Shown: positions 30,051 through 38,902 of the stretch, in pieces
Position numbering within the stretch: the first letter of the stretch is position 1
How the letters are laid out: each line of letters starts with the position of its first letter
From: Oscillospiraceae bacterium
GTDB taxonomy: Bacteria; Bacillota_A; Clostridia; Oscillospirales; Oscillospiraceae
Assembly: GCA_017540945.1 (NCBI GenBank)
Contig: JAFYAB010000110.1
Coordinates: 1-39,269 of the forward strand
DNA length: 39,269 bases
Direction: 5' to 3'
Notes under the pieces: model-generated
Databases searched by the model: none
What the model saw: only the letters and a program-made list of their open reading frames with translations
Told to the model about the DNA's origin: nothing
Made by a program: the position numbers and the translations under genes

Positions 30051-31838
30051 ATGAACGAACACAAGGAACAAGCGAATATCAACGGCTCCGAGTCTCTGCG
30101 GGAGCTGCACAGACGCTGGAAGGACGGGACCTTTCAGGAGATCATCGACGACTGGAAGTGGATCTTTACCTATTCCAAGCGCTACAAGGGCGCCATCGTC
30201 TTCTACATCTTCCTGGGCATCCTGAGCACTACCCTGGGCCTTGTGGGAGCCGTGGCCAGCAAATATGTCATCGACATCATCACCGGCTACCAGACCTCCA
30301 AGCTGGCGATCCTGATCATCGTCTACGTGGGCAGCACCCTCTTCGGCCTGGTGCTGAACAGTCTGCTGGGCCGCATCGTGCTGAAGCTGGGAATCAAAAT
30401 CGGCAACGACGTCCAGCGGGACATCTTCGACAAGATCATCGACGCCGACTGGTCTGCTTTGAACCGTTACGAGAGCGGCGATATCCTGAACCGCTTCTCC
30501 AACGACATCGGCACCGTGGGCACCAATGCTGTCAGCTGGCTGCCCACCATCATCGTCTCTCTCTACCGCTTTGCCGCCACCTTTTTTGTGATCCTGCACT
30601 ACGACTGGATCATGGCGGTCTTCGCCTTTGCCACCGCCCCGGGCCTGCTCTTCGCTTCCCGCTTCATCCTCCGCCGCCAGCGGGAGCACGGCAAGAAGGT
30701 CCGCAAGATGGCCAGCGAGGTCATGAGCTTTGAGGTGGAGACCTTCTACAACATGGACACCATCAAGTCCTTCGGCATCACCGACCAGTACAGCTCCAAG
30801 CTCCGCAGCTGGCAGGAGAAGTTCAAGAAGGTGAATCTGGACTACAATCTCTTCCAGATCCAGACCAACGTCTTTATGACGGTGCTGGGCTCCCTGGTCT
30901 CCATGGGGGCTTTCGGCTACTGCCTTTATCAGCTCTGGACCCACGCCATCACCTACGGCACCATGACCCTCTTCCTGTCCCAGACCTCCAAGCTCTCGGG
31001 GGCCTTCCAGAATGTCATTGGCATCATCCCCAACTTCCTCAACGCCTCCATCTCCGCCCATCGGATCCGGGAGCTGGTGGAGCTGCCCAAGGAGGTCCAT
31101 GTGGAGGCCAGCCGTTCCCTGCGGCAGAAGGCCGGGGACGGCTTCACCGTGGAGCTGCGGGATCTGGACTTCGCCTATGTGGAGGACCGGACCGTGATCC
31201 GGGATTCCCGGCTGATCGCCGCGCCCGGAGAGATCGTCGCCCTGATCGGCGCCTCCGGCGAAGGCAAGACCACCCTGATCCGCCTGATCCTGGCCTTGGT
31301 GCGGCCCGGCAAGGGCGAGGCGGTGATCCGCGCCGCCGACGGGACGGAATTCCCTCTGAACGCAGAGACCCGCGCCCTGTTCTCTTATGTGCCCCAGGGC
31401 AACACCATCCTTTCCGGCACCATCGCTGAGAACCTGCGCATGGGCAAGGCGGACGCCACCGAGGCGGAGATGATCGAGGCCCTCAAAACCGCCTGCGCCT
31501 GGGAATTCGTGGAAAAGCTGCCCGACGGCATCGACACCAAGCTGGGCCGCCGGGGCAAGGGCCTCTCCGAAGGCCAAGCCCAACGGATCGCCATCGCCCG
31601 GGCCGTACTGCGCAACGCGCCGGTGCTGCTGCTGGACGAAGCCACCTCTGCCCTGGACGTGGGCACGGAGCGCCGGGTCCTGAGAAACGTCATGGCCAGC
31701 AATTCCGCCCGCACCTGCATCGTCACCACCCACCGGCCCACGGTGCTGAATCTTTGTCAGCGAGTCTACCGGGTCATGGGCCAGGCTGTCACCGAGCTGG
31801 ACGAGGAGACTTCCGCTCAGATGGCGATGGAGTTTTGA
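30051..31838 (+). CDS. ABC transporter, fused membrane and ATPase domains (exporter type)
   Basis: 595 residues, ATG at 30051; an open frame from 29979 runs through the terminator and is not used. Residues about 30-335 hold six membrane helices of the type I exporter fold. The ATPase domain (about 360-595) has Walker A GASGEGKTT, a Q-loop YVPQGNTILSGT, signature LSEGQAQRIAIARA (Glu in place of the usual second Gly), Walker B VLLLDEATSALD and the H-loop VTTHRP. It would work as a homodimer or with an unlinked partner, since no second ABC gene is adjacent. The substrate is unknown. No promoter was visible in the short gap after the terminator. Confidence 0.92.
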   Translation: MNEHKEQANINGSESLRELHRRWKDGTFQEIIDDWKWIFTYSKRYKGAIVFYIFLGILSTTLGLVGAVASKYVIDIITGYQTSKLAILIIVYVGSTLFGLVLNSLLGRIVLKLGIKIGNDVQRDIFDKIIDADWSALNRYESGDILNRFSNDIGTVGTNAVSWLPTIIVSLYRFAATFFVILHYDWIMAVFAFATAPGLLFASRFILRRQREHGKKVRKMASEVMSFEVETFYNMDTIKSFGITDQYSSKLRSWQEKFKKVNLDYNLFQIQTNVFMTVLGSLVSMGAFGYCLYQLWTHAITYGTMTLFLSQTSKLSGAFQNVIGIIPNFLNASISAHRIRELVELPKEVHVEASRSLRQKAGDGFTVELRDLDFAYVEDRTVIRDSRLIAAPGEIVALIGASGEGKTTLIRLILALVRPGKGEAVIRAADGTEFPLNAETRALFSYVPQGNTILSGTIAENLRMGKADATEAEMIEALKTACAWEFVEKLPDGIDTKLGRRGKGLSEGQAQRIAIARAVLRNAPVLLLDEATSALDVGTERRVLRNVMASNSARTCIVTTHRPTVLNLCQRVYRVMGQAVTELDEETSAQMAMEF

Positions 31839-31887
31839 TTCGAGCGCAAATATCATGGAAATATACAAACTGGAAGGAGAATGAAGC

Positions 31888-34527
31888 ATGAAACGAATCC
31901 TTGCGATCCTGCTTTCTCTGTTGCTCCTGGCAGGCCTCTTTGCGGGCTGCGAGAAGCCAGAGACTCCAGCAACCACCGGCAACACCCCTGCGCAGACCGA
32001 TGCGCCTCCCGCGACAGGGAATACGCCCGCCACCGAGGAATACAGCCTCGAGCGGGAACCCGGCACCAACCAGATCACCTTCTACTGGAAGAACGACGGC
32101 ATCGACCTCTCCAAATGCGACATGTGGATCTGGTATCCCAACGCGGATGGCCGGGGCTATCCCTTCCACCCCTGCGAATTCGGCGGCAAGGTGATCCTGA
32201 ATGTCCCGGAGGATATCACCGAGGTGGGCTTCATCGTCCGGAAAAACTGCTCTGATCCCGGCGGCACCAGCTGGGGCGACGCAGAGAAGGACTTTGAGGA
32301 CGACCGCTTCGCCGCCATCACCGGACCCGATACCGAGGTCTATCTGCTGGCCAAGGACGGCAATCAGTACATCAGCAACGACGGAGGAAAGACGTTGAGC
32401 CAGAACAAGGAATTCACCATGGCGGGGATCGAGGATCTGAATCAGATCCGCTACTTTATCTCTCCCGCCGCACGCTTTGAGTCGCTGGATCAAATCAAGG
32501 TCCTGGACGGAGATCGGGAAATCCCGTTGGAGAGCCTTTCCAGCCTGAACAATGAGGTCGTCACCGGAGTCATCACCCTGGCGGAGGAGTTGGATTTCTC
32601 CAAAATCTATCGGGTCTCTCTGAAGGGCTACGGCGAGATCAACGCGGTGCCTACAAAGGTATTCAACTCCGCAGCCTTTGTGGAGCGCTACACCTACGAC
32701 GGGGACGATCTGGGCGCGAATATCGACGGCGAGGTCACCGTCTTCAAGCTCTGGGCCCCCACGGCCGGCCAGGTGGTTTTGAACCTCTTTGAGGAGGGCG
32801 CCGGCGGCGAGGCCTACGAAAAGGTGGAGATGACCAAGGAAGAGAAGGGCGTCTGGGTCGGCGCCGCCTCCTGCGGCCACGGCACCTATTACACCTACAC
32901 CGTCAGCACCTCCGCCGGCACCCAGGAGGCGGTGGATCCCTATGCCAAGGCGGTGGGCGTCAACGGCGACCGGGGCATGGTCATCGATCTGAGCCTGACG
33001 GATCCTGTGGGCTTTGCGCAGGACGCCTACTATCAGAATATCAACGCCTACAATGAAGCGGTGATCTGGGAGGTCCATGTGCGGGACTTCTCCAACCGCG
33101 TTGAGGGCAGCCAGTACCCCGGCAAATATCTGGCCTTCACCGAGACCGGCCTGAAGAACGCCTCCGGCCAGCCTGTGGGTATGGACTATCTGAAGGACCT
33201 GGGCGTCACCCACGTTCACTTCCAGCCCATCTATGACTACGCCACCGTGGACGAGTCCAAGCTGGACGAGCCGCAGTTCAACTGGGGCTACGATCCCAAG
33301 AACTACAACGCCCCGGAAGGCTCCTACTCCACCGATCCCTTCCACGGCGAGGTCCGGGTCAACGAGCTGAAGCAGATGGTCCAGGCCCTGCACCAGAACG
33401 GTATGGGCATCGTCATGGACGTGGTCTATAACCACACCTTCGACATCAACTCCTGCCTGAACAAGGTCGTGCCCTATTATTATTACCGCTACAACGGCTC
33501 CGGCGCCCCCTCCAACGGCTCCGGCTGCGGCAACGAGACCGCCTCCGACCGGGTCATGTTCCGCAAGTACATGGTGGATTCCGTCTCCTACTGGGCCAAG
33601 GAATACCACATTGACGGCTTCCGCTTCGACCTGATGGCCCTTCACGATGTGGAGACCATGCAGGCCATCGAAGAGGCGGTCCACGCCATCAACCCCAAGG
33701 CCATCATCTACGGCGAGGGCTGGACCGGCGGCACCTCCGCCCTGAATGCCAATCTGCAGGCTACCCAGGCCAACATCTCTCAGATCACGCCCAGCGGCGA
33801 GGGCATCGGTGCGGTGGCCGTCTTCAACGACGCCATCCGCGACGGCCTCAAGGGCAGCGTCTTCAACGCCAAGGATCAGGGCTACATCAATGGAAAAGCC
33901 AGCGCCGCCACCGCGGCCCAGGTGATCTTCGGCATCCAAGGTGGTCTGAAATCCGCTGGCGCCAACTGGAGCGTGGACGACAACATGGTCATCAACTACA
34001 TGGCCTGCCACGACAACAACACCATTTGGGACAAGCTGCTGGCCTCCAACCCCGACGCCTCCGACGAGGAGCGCTACGCCATGAACCGCCTGGGCGAGGA
34101 GATCCTCTTCCTGGGCAAGGGCACGCCCTTCATGCTGGCGGGCGAGGAGCTGCTGCGCACCAAGCAGGGCGACCACAACTCCTACAAGTCCTCCGACGCC
34201 ATCAACAACATCGACTGGGATTCCCTGACCGAGGGCAGCCTTCCCATGCGGATGCACGACTTTATGAAGCAGCTCATTGCCCTGCGCAAGGCCAACGCCT
34301 TCTTCACCCAGGGGGAGCCTGAGTGCGAGGTTCTGGAAAACAACGTGATCCGGGTGGTCTGGACCCTGGACGGCAAGACCGTTGCCGCGGCCCTCATCAA
34401 CCCCAATGACGAGGCTGTCCCGGCGGAGCTGCCCGAAGGCGACGGCTGGAAGCCCCTCTTCACCGGCGAAACTTCCTCGGAATCCGAGGTCGGCGCCAAG
34501 GACGTTCTGATTGTCAAAGCCCCGTAA
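31888..34527 (+). CDS. pulA: Secreted lipoprotein type I pullulanase (GH13)
   Basis: 879 residues, ATG after AAGGAG. Residues 1-20 are a lipoprotein signal with lipobox LFAGC (Cys21), then a Thr/Pro-rich linker. A starch-binding PUD-like domain (about 58-155, FYWKNDGIDLSKCDMWIWYPN-type) is followed by an Ig-like module, a CBM48 (about 283-370, VFKLWAPTAGQVVLNL) and the GH13 barrel. NWGYDP (from residue 465) is the type I pullulanase signature. Catalytic residues are Asp581 (GFRFDLM), Glu610 (YGEGW) and Asp709 (CHDNN). It hydrolyses alpha-1,6 branches of pullulan, glycogen or limit dextrins at the cell surface. The ABC exporter upstream and galE downstream may be only neighbours. Confidence 0.94.
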   Translation: MKRILAILLSLLLLAGLFAGCEKPETPATTGNTPAQTDAPPATGNTPATEEYSLEREPGTNQITFYWKNDGIDLSKCDMWIWYPNADGRGYPFHPCEFGGKVILNVPEDITEVGFIVRKNCSDPGGTSWGDAEKDFEDDRFAAITGPDTEVYLLAKDGNQYISNDGGKTLSQNKEFTMAGIEDLNQIRYFISPAARFESLDQIKVLDGDREIPLESLSSLNNEVVTGVITLAEELDFSKIYRVSLKGYGEINAVPTKVFNSAAFVERYTYDGDDLGANIDGEVTVFKLWAPTAGQVVLNLFEEGAGGEAYEKVEMTKEEKGVWVGAASCGHGTYYTYTVSTSAGTQEAVDPYAKAVGVNGDRGMVIDLSLTDPVGFAQDAYYQNINAYNEAVIWEVHVRDFSNRVEGSQYPGKYLAFTETGLKNASGQPVGMDYLKDLGVTHVHFQPIYDYATVDESKLDEPQFNWGYDPKNYNAPEGSYSTDPFHGEVRVNELKQMVQALHQNGMGIVMDVVYNHTFDINSCLNKVVPYYYYRYNGSGAPSNGSGCGNETASDRVMFRKYMVDSVSYWAKEYHIDGFRFDLMALHDVETMQAIEEAVHAINPKAIIYGEGWTGGTSALNANLQATQANISQITPSGEGIGAVAVFNDAIRDGLKGSVFNAKDQGYINGKASAATAAQVIFGIQGGLKSAGANWSVDDNMVINYMACHDNNTIWDKLLASNPDASDEERYAMNRLGEEILFLGKGTPFMLAGEELLRTKQGDHNSYKSSDAINNIDWDSLTEGSLPMRMHDFMKQLIALRKANAFFTQGEPECEVLENNVIRVVWTLDGKTVAAALINPNDEAVPAELPEGDGWKPLFTGETSSESEVGAKDVLIVKAP

Positions 34528-34528
34528 T

Positions 34529-34595
34529 GCAGCGGCGTACAGTGTGCGCCGCGAATGGGAGCAACGGAATGTAGGGGCGGTCATTGTGTCCGCCC
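34529..34595 (+). repeat. Two REP-like elements between pulA and ahcY
   Basis: 34529-34550 is a GCAG-footed copy (GTAG decayed) of the GGCGCACA/TGTGCGCC class seen at 26282. 34571-34595 is GTAG followed by GGGGCGGTCA...TGTCCGCCC. The ahcY ribosome binding site (GAGGAAG) begins one base after the second element. Confidence 0.75.
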
Positions 34596-34608
34596 AGAGG
34601 AAGAACGT

Positions 34609-35853
34609 ATGAGTATTGTAAAAGATATGTCCCTGGCCGAATACGGCCGGATGAAGATTGCCTGGGTGCGGGATTTCATGCCCGCCCTGGGCGCCATCCG
34701 GGAACGGATGGAACGCGAAAAGCCCTTTCAGGGCATGAAGATCACCCTCTCCATCCACATGGAGGCCAAGACCGCTTACCTGGCCACCTGCCTGCGGGCG
34801 GCCGGGGCGGAGGTCCACGCCACCGGCTGCAACCCCCTGTCCACCCAGGACGACGTGGCGGCGGGCCTGGCCTCCCTGGGGGTGGAGACCTACGCCATCC
34901 ACGGCGTCAGCGCCGAGGAGTACAAGCAGCTGCTGGTCGCGGCCCTGTCCTGCCATCCGGACCTGATCATCGATGACGGCGGCGATCTGGTGGAGCTGCT
35001 GACCGGGAAGCGGGCCGACCTGGCCGACCGTCTGATCGGCGGCGGCGAGGAGACCACCACCGGCATCCACCGGCTCAAGGCCCGGGCCAAGGCCGGAAAG
35101 CTGCCCTTCCCCATGATGAACGTCAACGACGCCAAGTGTAAGCACTACTACGACAACAAGTACGGCACCGGCCAGTCCGTCTGGGACGCGATCATGCACA
35201 CCACCAACCTCCTCGTCGCGGGCAAGACCGTGGTGGTGGCGGGCTACGGCTGGTGCGGCCGGGGCGTGGCCATGCGGGCCAAGGGCATGGGGGCCAACGT
35301 CATCGTCACCGAGATCGACCCCATCAAGGCCCTGGAGGCATCCATGGAGGGCATGCGGGTCATGCCCATGGATCAGGCTGCCCCCCTGGGGGATCTTTTC
35401 ATCACCACCACCGGCTGCCGGGACGTGATCGTCCGCCGCCATTTTGAAGCGATGAAAAATAACGCCTTCCTGGCCAACGCGGGCCACTTCAACGTGGAGG
35501 TCAACGGCGAGGAGCTGGCCCGGATGGCCGTCCGCAGCTTCCCCCGTCGGAACGAGATCGTGGGCTACGAGCTCCCCGACGGCCGGGTGCTGAATCTGCT
35601 GGCCGAGGGCCGTCTGGTGAATCTGGCCTCCGGCAACGGCCACCCGGCGGAGATCATGGACATGAGCTTCTCCATCCAGGCCCTGGCCCTGGAGTACATG
35701 AAGGACCACGGCCGCAATCTGCCCCCCGACGTGTATGACGTTCCCGCCGCCATCGACGACGCGGTCTCCGCATACAAGCTCCAGGGCATCGGTATGGAGA
35801 TCGACCATCTGACCCCCGAACAGGAGGCCTACCTGGCCGGCTGGGAAGTATAG
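34609..35853 (+). CDS. ahcY: Adenosylhomocysteinase (S-adenosylhomocysteine hydrolase)
   Basis: 414 residues, ATG at 34609 after GAGGAAG; the open frame from 34555 runs through a repeat. It splits S-adenosylhomocysteine to adenosine and homocysteine and so keeps methylation going. Features are SIHMEAKTAYL, GGGEETTTGIHRL, NVNDAKCKHYYDNKYGTGQS (substrate-binding Lys/Asp) and the NAD-binding VVVAGYGWCGRGVAMRAKGMG (GxGxxG). LANAGHFNVEV holds the conserved His. The length fits the short bacterial/archaeal form lacking the 40-residue insert. An rRNA methyltransferase lies two genes downstream. Confidence 0.96.
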   Translation: MSIVKDMSLAEYGRMKIAWVRDFMPALGAIRERMEREKPFQGMKITLSIHMEAKTAYLATCLRAAGAEVHATGCNPLSTQDDVAAGLASLGVETYAIHGVSAEEYKQLLVAALSCHPDLIIDDGGDLVELLTGKRADLADRLIGGGEETTTGIHRLKARAKAGKLPFPMMNVNDAKCKHYYDNKYGTGQSVWDAIMHTTNLLVAGKTVVVAGYGWCGRGVAMRAKGMGANVIVTEIDPIKALEASMEGMRVMPMDQAAPLGDLFITTTGCRDVIVRRHFEAMKNNAFLANAGHFNVEVNGEELARMAVRSFPRRNEIVGYELPDGRVLNLLAEGRLVNLASGNGHPAEIMDMSFSIQALALEYMKDHGRNLPPDVYDVPAAIDDAVSAYKLQGIGMEIDHLTPEQEAYLAGWEV

Positions 35854-35883
35854 AAAGTATCAGCGATCAAGGAGGAACCTGAA

Positions 35884-36891
35884 ATGACCATTCTCGTTAC
35901 CGGCGGCGCCGGGTATATCGGCTCTCATACCTGCGTGGAGCTGCTGCAAAAGGGCTATGACGTGATCATTGCCGACAATTTTGACAATTCCAGCCCTGAC
36001 GTGCCGGAGCGCATTGCCCGGATCACCGGGAAGCGGCCCAAGGTCTACGCCATCGACGTGGCCGACGGTCCGGCTCTGGAGCGGGTCTTCGCCGAGAACA
36101 AGATCGACGCCGTGATCCACTTCGCCGGCCTGAAGGCGGTGGGGGAGAGTGTGCGCATCCCTCTGCGCTACTACCGCAACAACCTGGACACCACCCTGAC
36201 CCTGTTGGAGACCATGGAGCGCCACGGCTGCAGCAAGTTTGTCTTCTCCTCCTCCGCCACGGTTTACGGGCCCAAGAACGAAAGCCCCTACACCGAGGAC
36301 ATGGAGACCTCCGCCACCAACCCCTACGGCTGGACCAAGGTGATGATCGAGCAGATCCTCCGGGACTACTGTGCGGCGAAGCCCGGCTTCTCCGCCGTGC
36401 TGCTGCGCTACTTCAACCCCATCGGGGCCCATGAATCCGGCCTGCTGGGGGATGACCCCAACGGCATCCCCAATAACCTGATGCCCTACGTGGCCCGGGT
36501 GGCCGCGGGTCAGCTGCCCAGGCTGACGATCTTCGGGGACGACTATCCCACCCGGGACGGCACCTGTCTGCGGGACTATCTGCACGTGGTGGATCTGGCC
36601 AAGGGCCATATCTCCGCCCTGGAGTACGCCGAGAACCACACCGGGGCCGAGGCCTTCAACCTGGGCACCGGCGACGGGGTCTCCGTGCTGGAGCTGGTCA
36701 ATTCCTTCCAGAAGGTCAACGGCGTGCCGGTCAACTACGTCATCGGCGGCCGCCGGGAGGGGGACCTGGCCGAGGTCTACGCCAACCCCACCCGGGCCCA
36801 TGACGAGCTGCATTGGCAGGCGGAGAAGTCCGTGGACGACATGTGCCGGGACGCCTGGCACTTCATCCAGACCCGGAGCGCGGAGCGGTAA
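35884..36891 (+). CDS. galE: UDP-glucose 4-epimerase
   Basis: 335 residues, ATG after AAGGAGG. An extended short-chain dehydrogenase fold: ILVTGGAGYIGSHTCVELL binds NAD, FVFSSSATVYG holds the catalytic Ser/Thr, and NPYGWTKVMIE holds the YxxxK pair. RYFNPIGAHESGLLGDDP and GTCLRDYLHVVDL are typical GalE substrate-binding regions. It interconverts UDP-glucose and UDP-galactose. Its stop codon shares one base with the start of the next gene (TAATG). Confidence 0.96.
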   Translation: MTILVTGGAGYIGSHTCVELLQKGYDVIIADNFDNSSPDVPERIARITGKRPKVYAIDVADGPALERVFAENKIDAVIHFAGLKAVGESVRIPLRYYRNNLDTTLTLLETMERHGCSKFVFSSSATVYGPKNESPYTEDMETSATNPYGWTKVMIEQILRDYCAAKPGFSAVLLRYFNPIGAHESGLLGDDPNGIPNNLMPYVARVAAGQLPRLTIFGDDYPTRDGTCLRDYLHVVDLAKGHISALEYAENHTGAEAFNLGTGDGVSVLELVNSFQKVNGVPVNYVIGGRREGDLAEVYANPTRAHDELHWQAEKSVDDMCRDAWHFIQTRSAER

Positions 36892-38066
36892 TGGCCGGGC
36901 AGGTCTGCCTCCGCAGAGGCGAGGAACAGGATATCCGGGCGGGGAGCCTGTGGATCTATGACAATGAGATCGACTGGGCGGACGACAGTTGCCGGGACGG
37001 GGACGTGGTGGAGGTCCTGGACAGCCGGATGAAGTTCCAAGCCTGGGGCTTCTTCAACGCCCAATCCCGGATCACCGTCCGGGTCCTGAGCCGGGACAAA
37101 GACGAGCGCATCGACGCGGATTTCTTCCGCCGCCGCATCCGGGCCGCCTGGGACTATCGCCGGGGCCTGGGCTTCTCCAACGCCTGCCGGGTGGTCTTCG
37201 GGGAGTCCGACGGCCTGCCGGGGCTGACGGTGGACAAGTTCGGGTATTACCTCTCCGTCCAGATCCTCAGCCTGGGCATGGACCGCCACAAGGAAGAAAT
37301 TGTCGCCGCCCTGGTTGACATAATGAATCCGAAGGGTATCTTCGAGCGGGACGATGTGCCGGTCCGGGAGAAGGAGGGCCTGCCCCAGACCACCGGTGTT
37401 TTGTATGGCGAGATCCCGCCCGAGGTGGAGATCCTGGAGCACGACGCCCGGATGCTGGTGGATATCCGGAACGGCCAGAAGACCGGCCACTTCCTGGACC
37501 AGCAGGAGAACAGGGGCCGCATCAAGCCCTACTGCCCTGACCGGACGGTGCAGGATCTGTGCAGCCACACCGGCGGCTTTGCCATCCACGCGGCCCTCTA
37601 TGGGGCGGCCTCCGTGGAGGCGGTGGATCTGTCCGAAAGCGCTCTGGAAATGCTGCGCCGCAACGCCGCCCTGAACGGGGTGGAGGATAAAATCACCACC
37701 GTGTCCGCCAACGTGTTCGATTATATGAAGGCCTGCGACGAGGCGGGCAGACGCTTTGAGACCGTGATCTGCGATCCCCCGGCCTTTGCCAAGAGCAGGA
37801 AGGCCCTGGAGGCCGCCTACCGGGGCTATAAGGAGCTGAACCTGCGCTGCATGCGCGTCACCGCTCCCGGCGGCTTCCTGATCACCTGCTCCTGCTCCCA
37901 GTTCATGACCCCGGAGCTCTTTCTGCAAATGCTCCGGGATGCCGCCGCCGACTCCGGCCGCACGGTCCGCCTCCTGGAAACCCTGATCCAGTCCCGGGAC
38001 CACCCCGCCGCCCTCAACGCCGAGCAGAGCCTGTACCTCAAAGGATATATTCTGCAAGTGGTCTGA
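36891..38066 (+). CDS. RlmI-like class I SAM-dependent 23S rRNA (cytosine-5) methyltransferase
   Basis: 391 residues, ATG overlapping the galE stop; the upstream frame to 36813 lies inside galE. It has an N-terminal PUA domain (about 1-75: GSLWIYDNEIDW, GDVVEVLD, GFFNAQSRITVRVLS) and an EEHEE-type linker domain with FGESDGLPGLTVDKF. The Rossmann methyltransferase domain follows: KTGHFLDQQENR, VQDLCSHTGGFAIHAAL (SAM motif), AVDLSESAL, ICDPPAFAKS, and a CSCSQ motif with the catalytic cysteine region. RlmI in E. coli methylates C1962 of 23S rRNA; the same position here is an inference. Confidence 0.92.
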   Translation: MAGQVCLRRGEEQDIRAGSLWIYDNEIDWADDSCRDGDVVEVLDSRMKFQAWGFFNAQSRITVRVLSRDKDERIDADFFRRRIRAAWDYRRGLGFSNACRVVFGESDGLPGLTVDKFGYYLSVQILSLGMDRHKEEIVAALVDIMNPKGIFERDDVPVREKEGLPQTTGVLYGEIPPEVEILEHDARMLVDIRNGQKTGHFLDQQENRGRIKPYCPDRTVQDLCSHTGGFAIHAALYGAASVEAVDLSESALEMLRRNAALNGVEDKITTVSANVFDYMKACDEAGRRFETVICDPPAFAKSRKALEAAYRGYKELNLRCMRVTAPGGFLITCSCSQFMTPELFLQMLRDAAADSGRTVRLLETLIQSRDHPAALNAEQSLYLKGYILQVV

Positions 38067-38067
38067 G

Positions 38068-38146
38068 CTAGGGGACGATGCCTGCATTGGCCCTTCCTGT
38101 GGAATTTTTCCTGCAAACGAGGGCAGATGCAGCCATCCACCCCTAC
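38068..38146. repeat. REPIN-like inverted pair of GTAG palindromes after the rlmI-like gene
   Basis: The left end CTAGGGGACGATGCCTGCAT and the right end (complement of GTAGGGGTGGATGGCTGCAT) match at 20 of 26 positions. A 27-bp T-rich spacer separates the arms. The left foot has decayed from GTAG to CTAG. The layout equals the element in luxE. Confidence 0.7.
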
Positions 38147-38192
38147 GAAGAAGGAAACGATTGAATAGATACATAAGAAGTAATCTTTCAAT

Positions 38193-38225
38193 GTAGCGCG
38201 GGCAATCTGCCCGCTCCTACTCTAC
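38193..38225 (+). repeat. GTAG palindrome (GCGGGCA class) with terminal CTAC
   Basis: GTAGC, then the GCGGGCA/TGCCCGC stem, ending at 38214. These 22 bases are identical to 26405-26426. CTAC occurs at 38217-38220 and again at 38222-38225, so the element is bounded by GTAG and its complement. Confidence 0.75.
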
Positions 38226-38266
38226 GGCTGCTCGTCGGGCAGACGATCTATGGGCGCCCGCAAGCA

Positions 38267-38318
38267 GACAGAGGCTGATCCCGGGTCTTGTATACAAGCC
38301 CCGGGATCAGCCTCTGTC
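38267..38318. other. Long near-perfect hairpin without T-tract
   Basis: The 19-base arm beginning GACAGAGGCTGATCCCGGG (38267-38285) pairs perfectly with 38300-38318. The inner CTTG/CAAG continues the stem around TATA after one mismatch. It lies between convergent genes, so bidirectional transcription arrest or RNA protection is plausible, though no run of T follows on either strand. Confidence 0.7.
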
Positions 38319-38377
38319 CGTTATGATGCTATCTCTCTGTGTGATTGCTGCTTTTGCGCAGCGTTACGATCAGCGAT

Positions 38378-38875
38378 TTACTCCTGCGAAAGCGCATTGG
38401 ACCATTTGTGCAGGGAAATCAGCATGAAAATCGATACGAAAAGCAGTACCGCCAATTGCAGAAAATAGTAGGCTCCGATAGCGCCCAGGAGGAAGAAGCT
38501 CAGAAAGAGCAGCAGACAGGCGAAGAACAACATCCCACAACCGCAGCCGACGATCAACCACGCACCCAAGGGCTTCTGCCGGTCAAACAGGAGCCACCCT
38601 GCCATGGGCAAAAGCGACAGCGCCAGCGTGAGAATCAAGATCAGCGTATCGCTGGCATCAAAAATGGCAAGGAAGAGAGCCGGCAGCAACATAGGACATG
38701 CCGCCGCCAGCAGACCCAGATCCAGAACAGCATTCATGGAGCCGGTATCCAGGAAATACAAGCGTACAAGTCCAAGATTCGTCACCAGATTGTAAAGGAT
38801 CACGGCCAGGCAGAGATACCGCCATTTCCGATCGTTTTTACACAGTGCTCTGCGAAGCGGTGCTGCATTTTCCAT
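38378..38875 (-). CDS. Small multi-pass membrane protein of unknown function
   Basis: 165 residues, ATG with AGGAGG upstream. A charged N terminus (about 1-18) is followed by five hydrophobic segments at about 21-40, 48-71, 74-95, 105-127 and 130-153. No conserved motif or family is recognised. The gene lies 27 bp downstream of the DUF4173-like gene and is likely cotranscribed with it. It could be an accessory subunit of that protein, but nothing in the sequence shows this. Confidence 0.72.
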   Translation of the reverse strand: MENAAPLRRALCKNDRKWRYLCLAVILYNLVTNLGLVRLYFLDTGSMNAVLDLGLLAAACPMLLPALFLAIFDASDTLILILTLALSLLPMAGWLLFDRQKPLGAWLIVGCGCGMLFFACLLLFLSFFLLGAIGAYYFLQLAVLLFVSIFMLISLHKWSNALSQE

Positions 38876-38902
38876 GAGGTATCCTCCTGAGCATTCCTGA
38901 TT

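Larger units (their letters stand above)
38067..38377. other. Convergent, repeat-rich intergenic region
   Basis: 311 bp without a gene between rlmI-like (plus) and a membrane protein gene (minus). It contains an inverted-pair GTAG element, a single GTAG palindrome and a very long hairpin, each listed separately. No promoter or T-tract terminator was seen. Confidence 0.65.

Noticed and set aside
31789..35808. Minus-strand open frame of 1339 codons
   Set aside because: It runs antisense to the end of the ABC transporter, pullulanase and ahcY. It exists because GC-rich coding DNA leaves few stops on the opposite strand; composition is Gly/Val/His/Asp-rich without domains.
20274..38225. IS element or transposase remnants
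   Set aside because: All repeats are under 150 bp with no coding capacity for a transposase; no IS-type gene or target-site duplication could be shown by eye.
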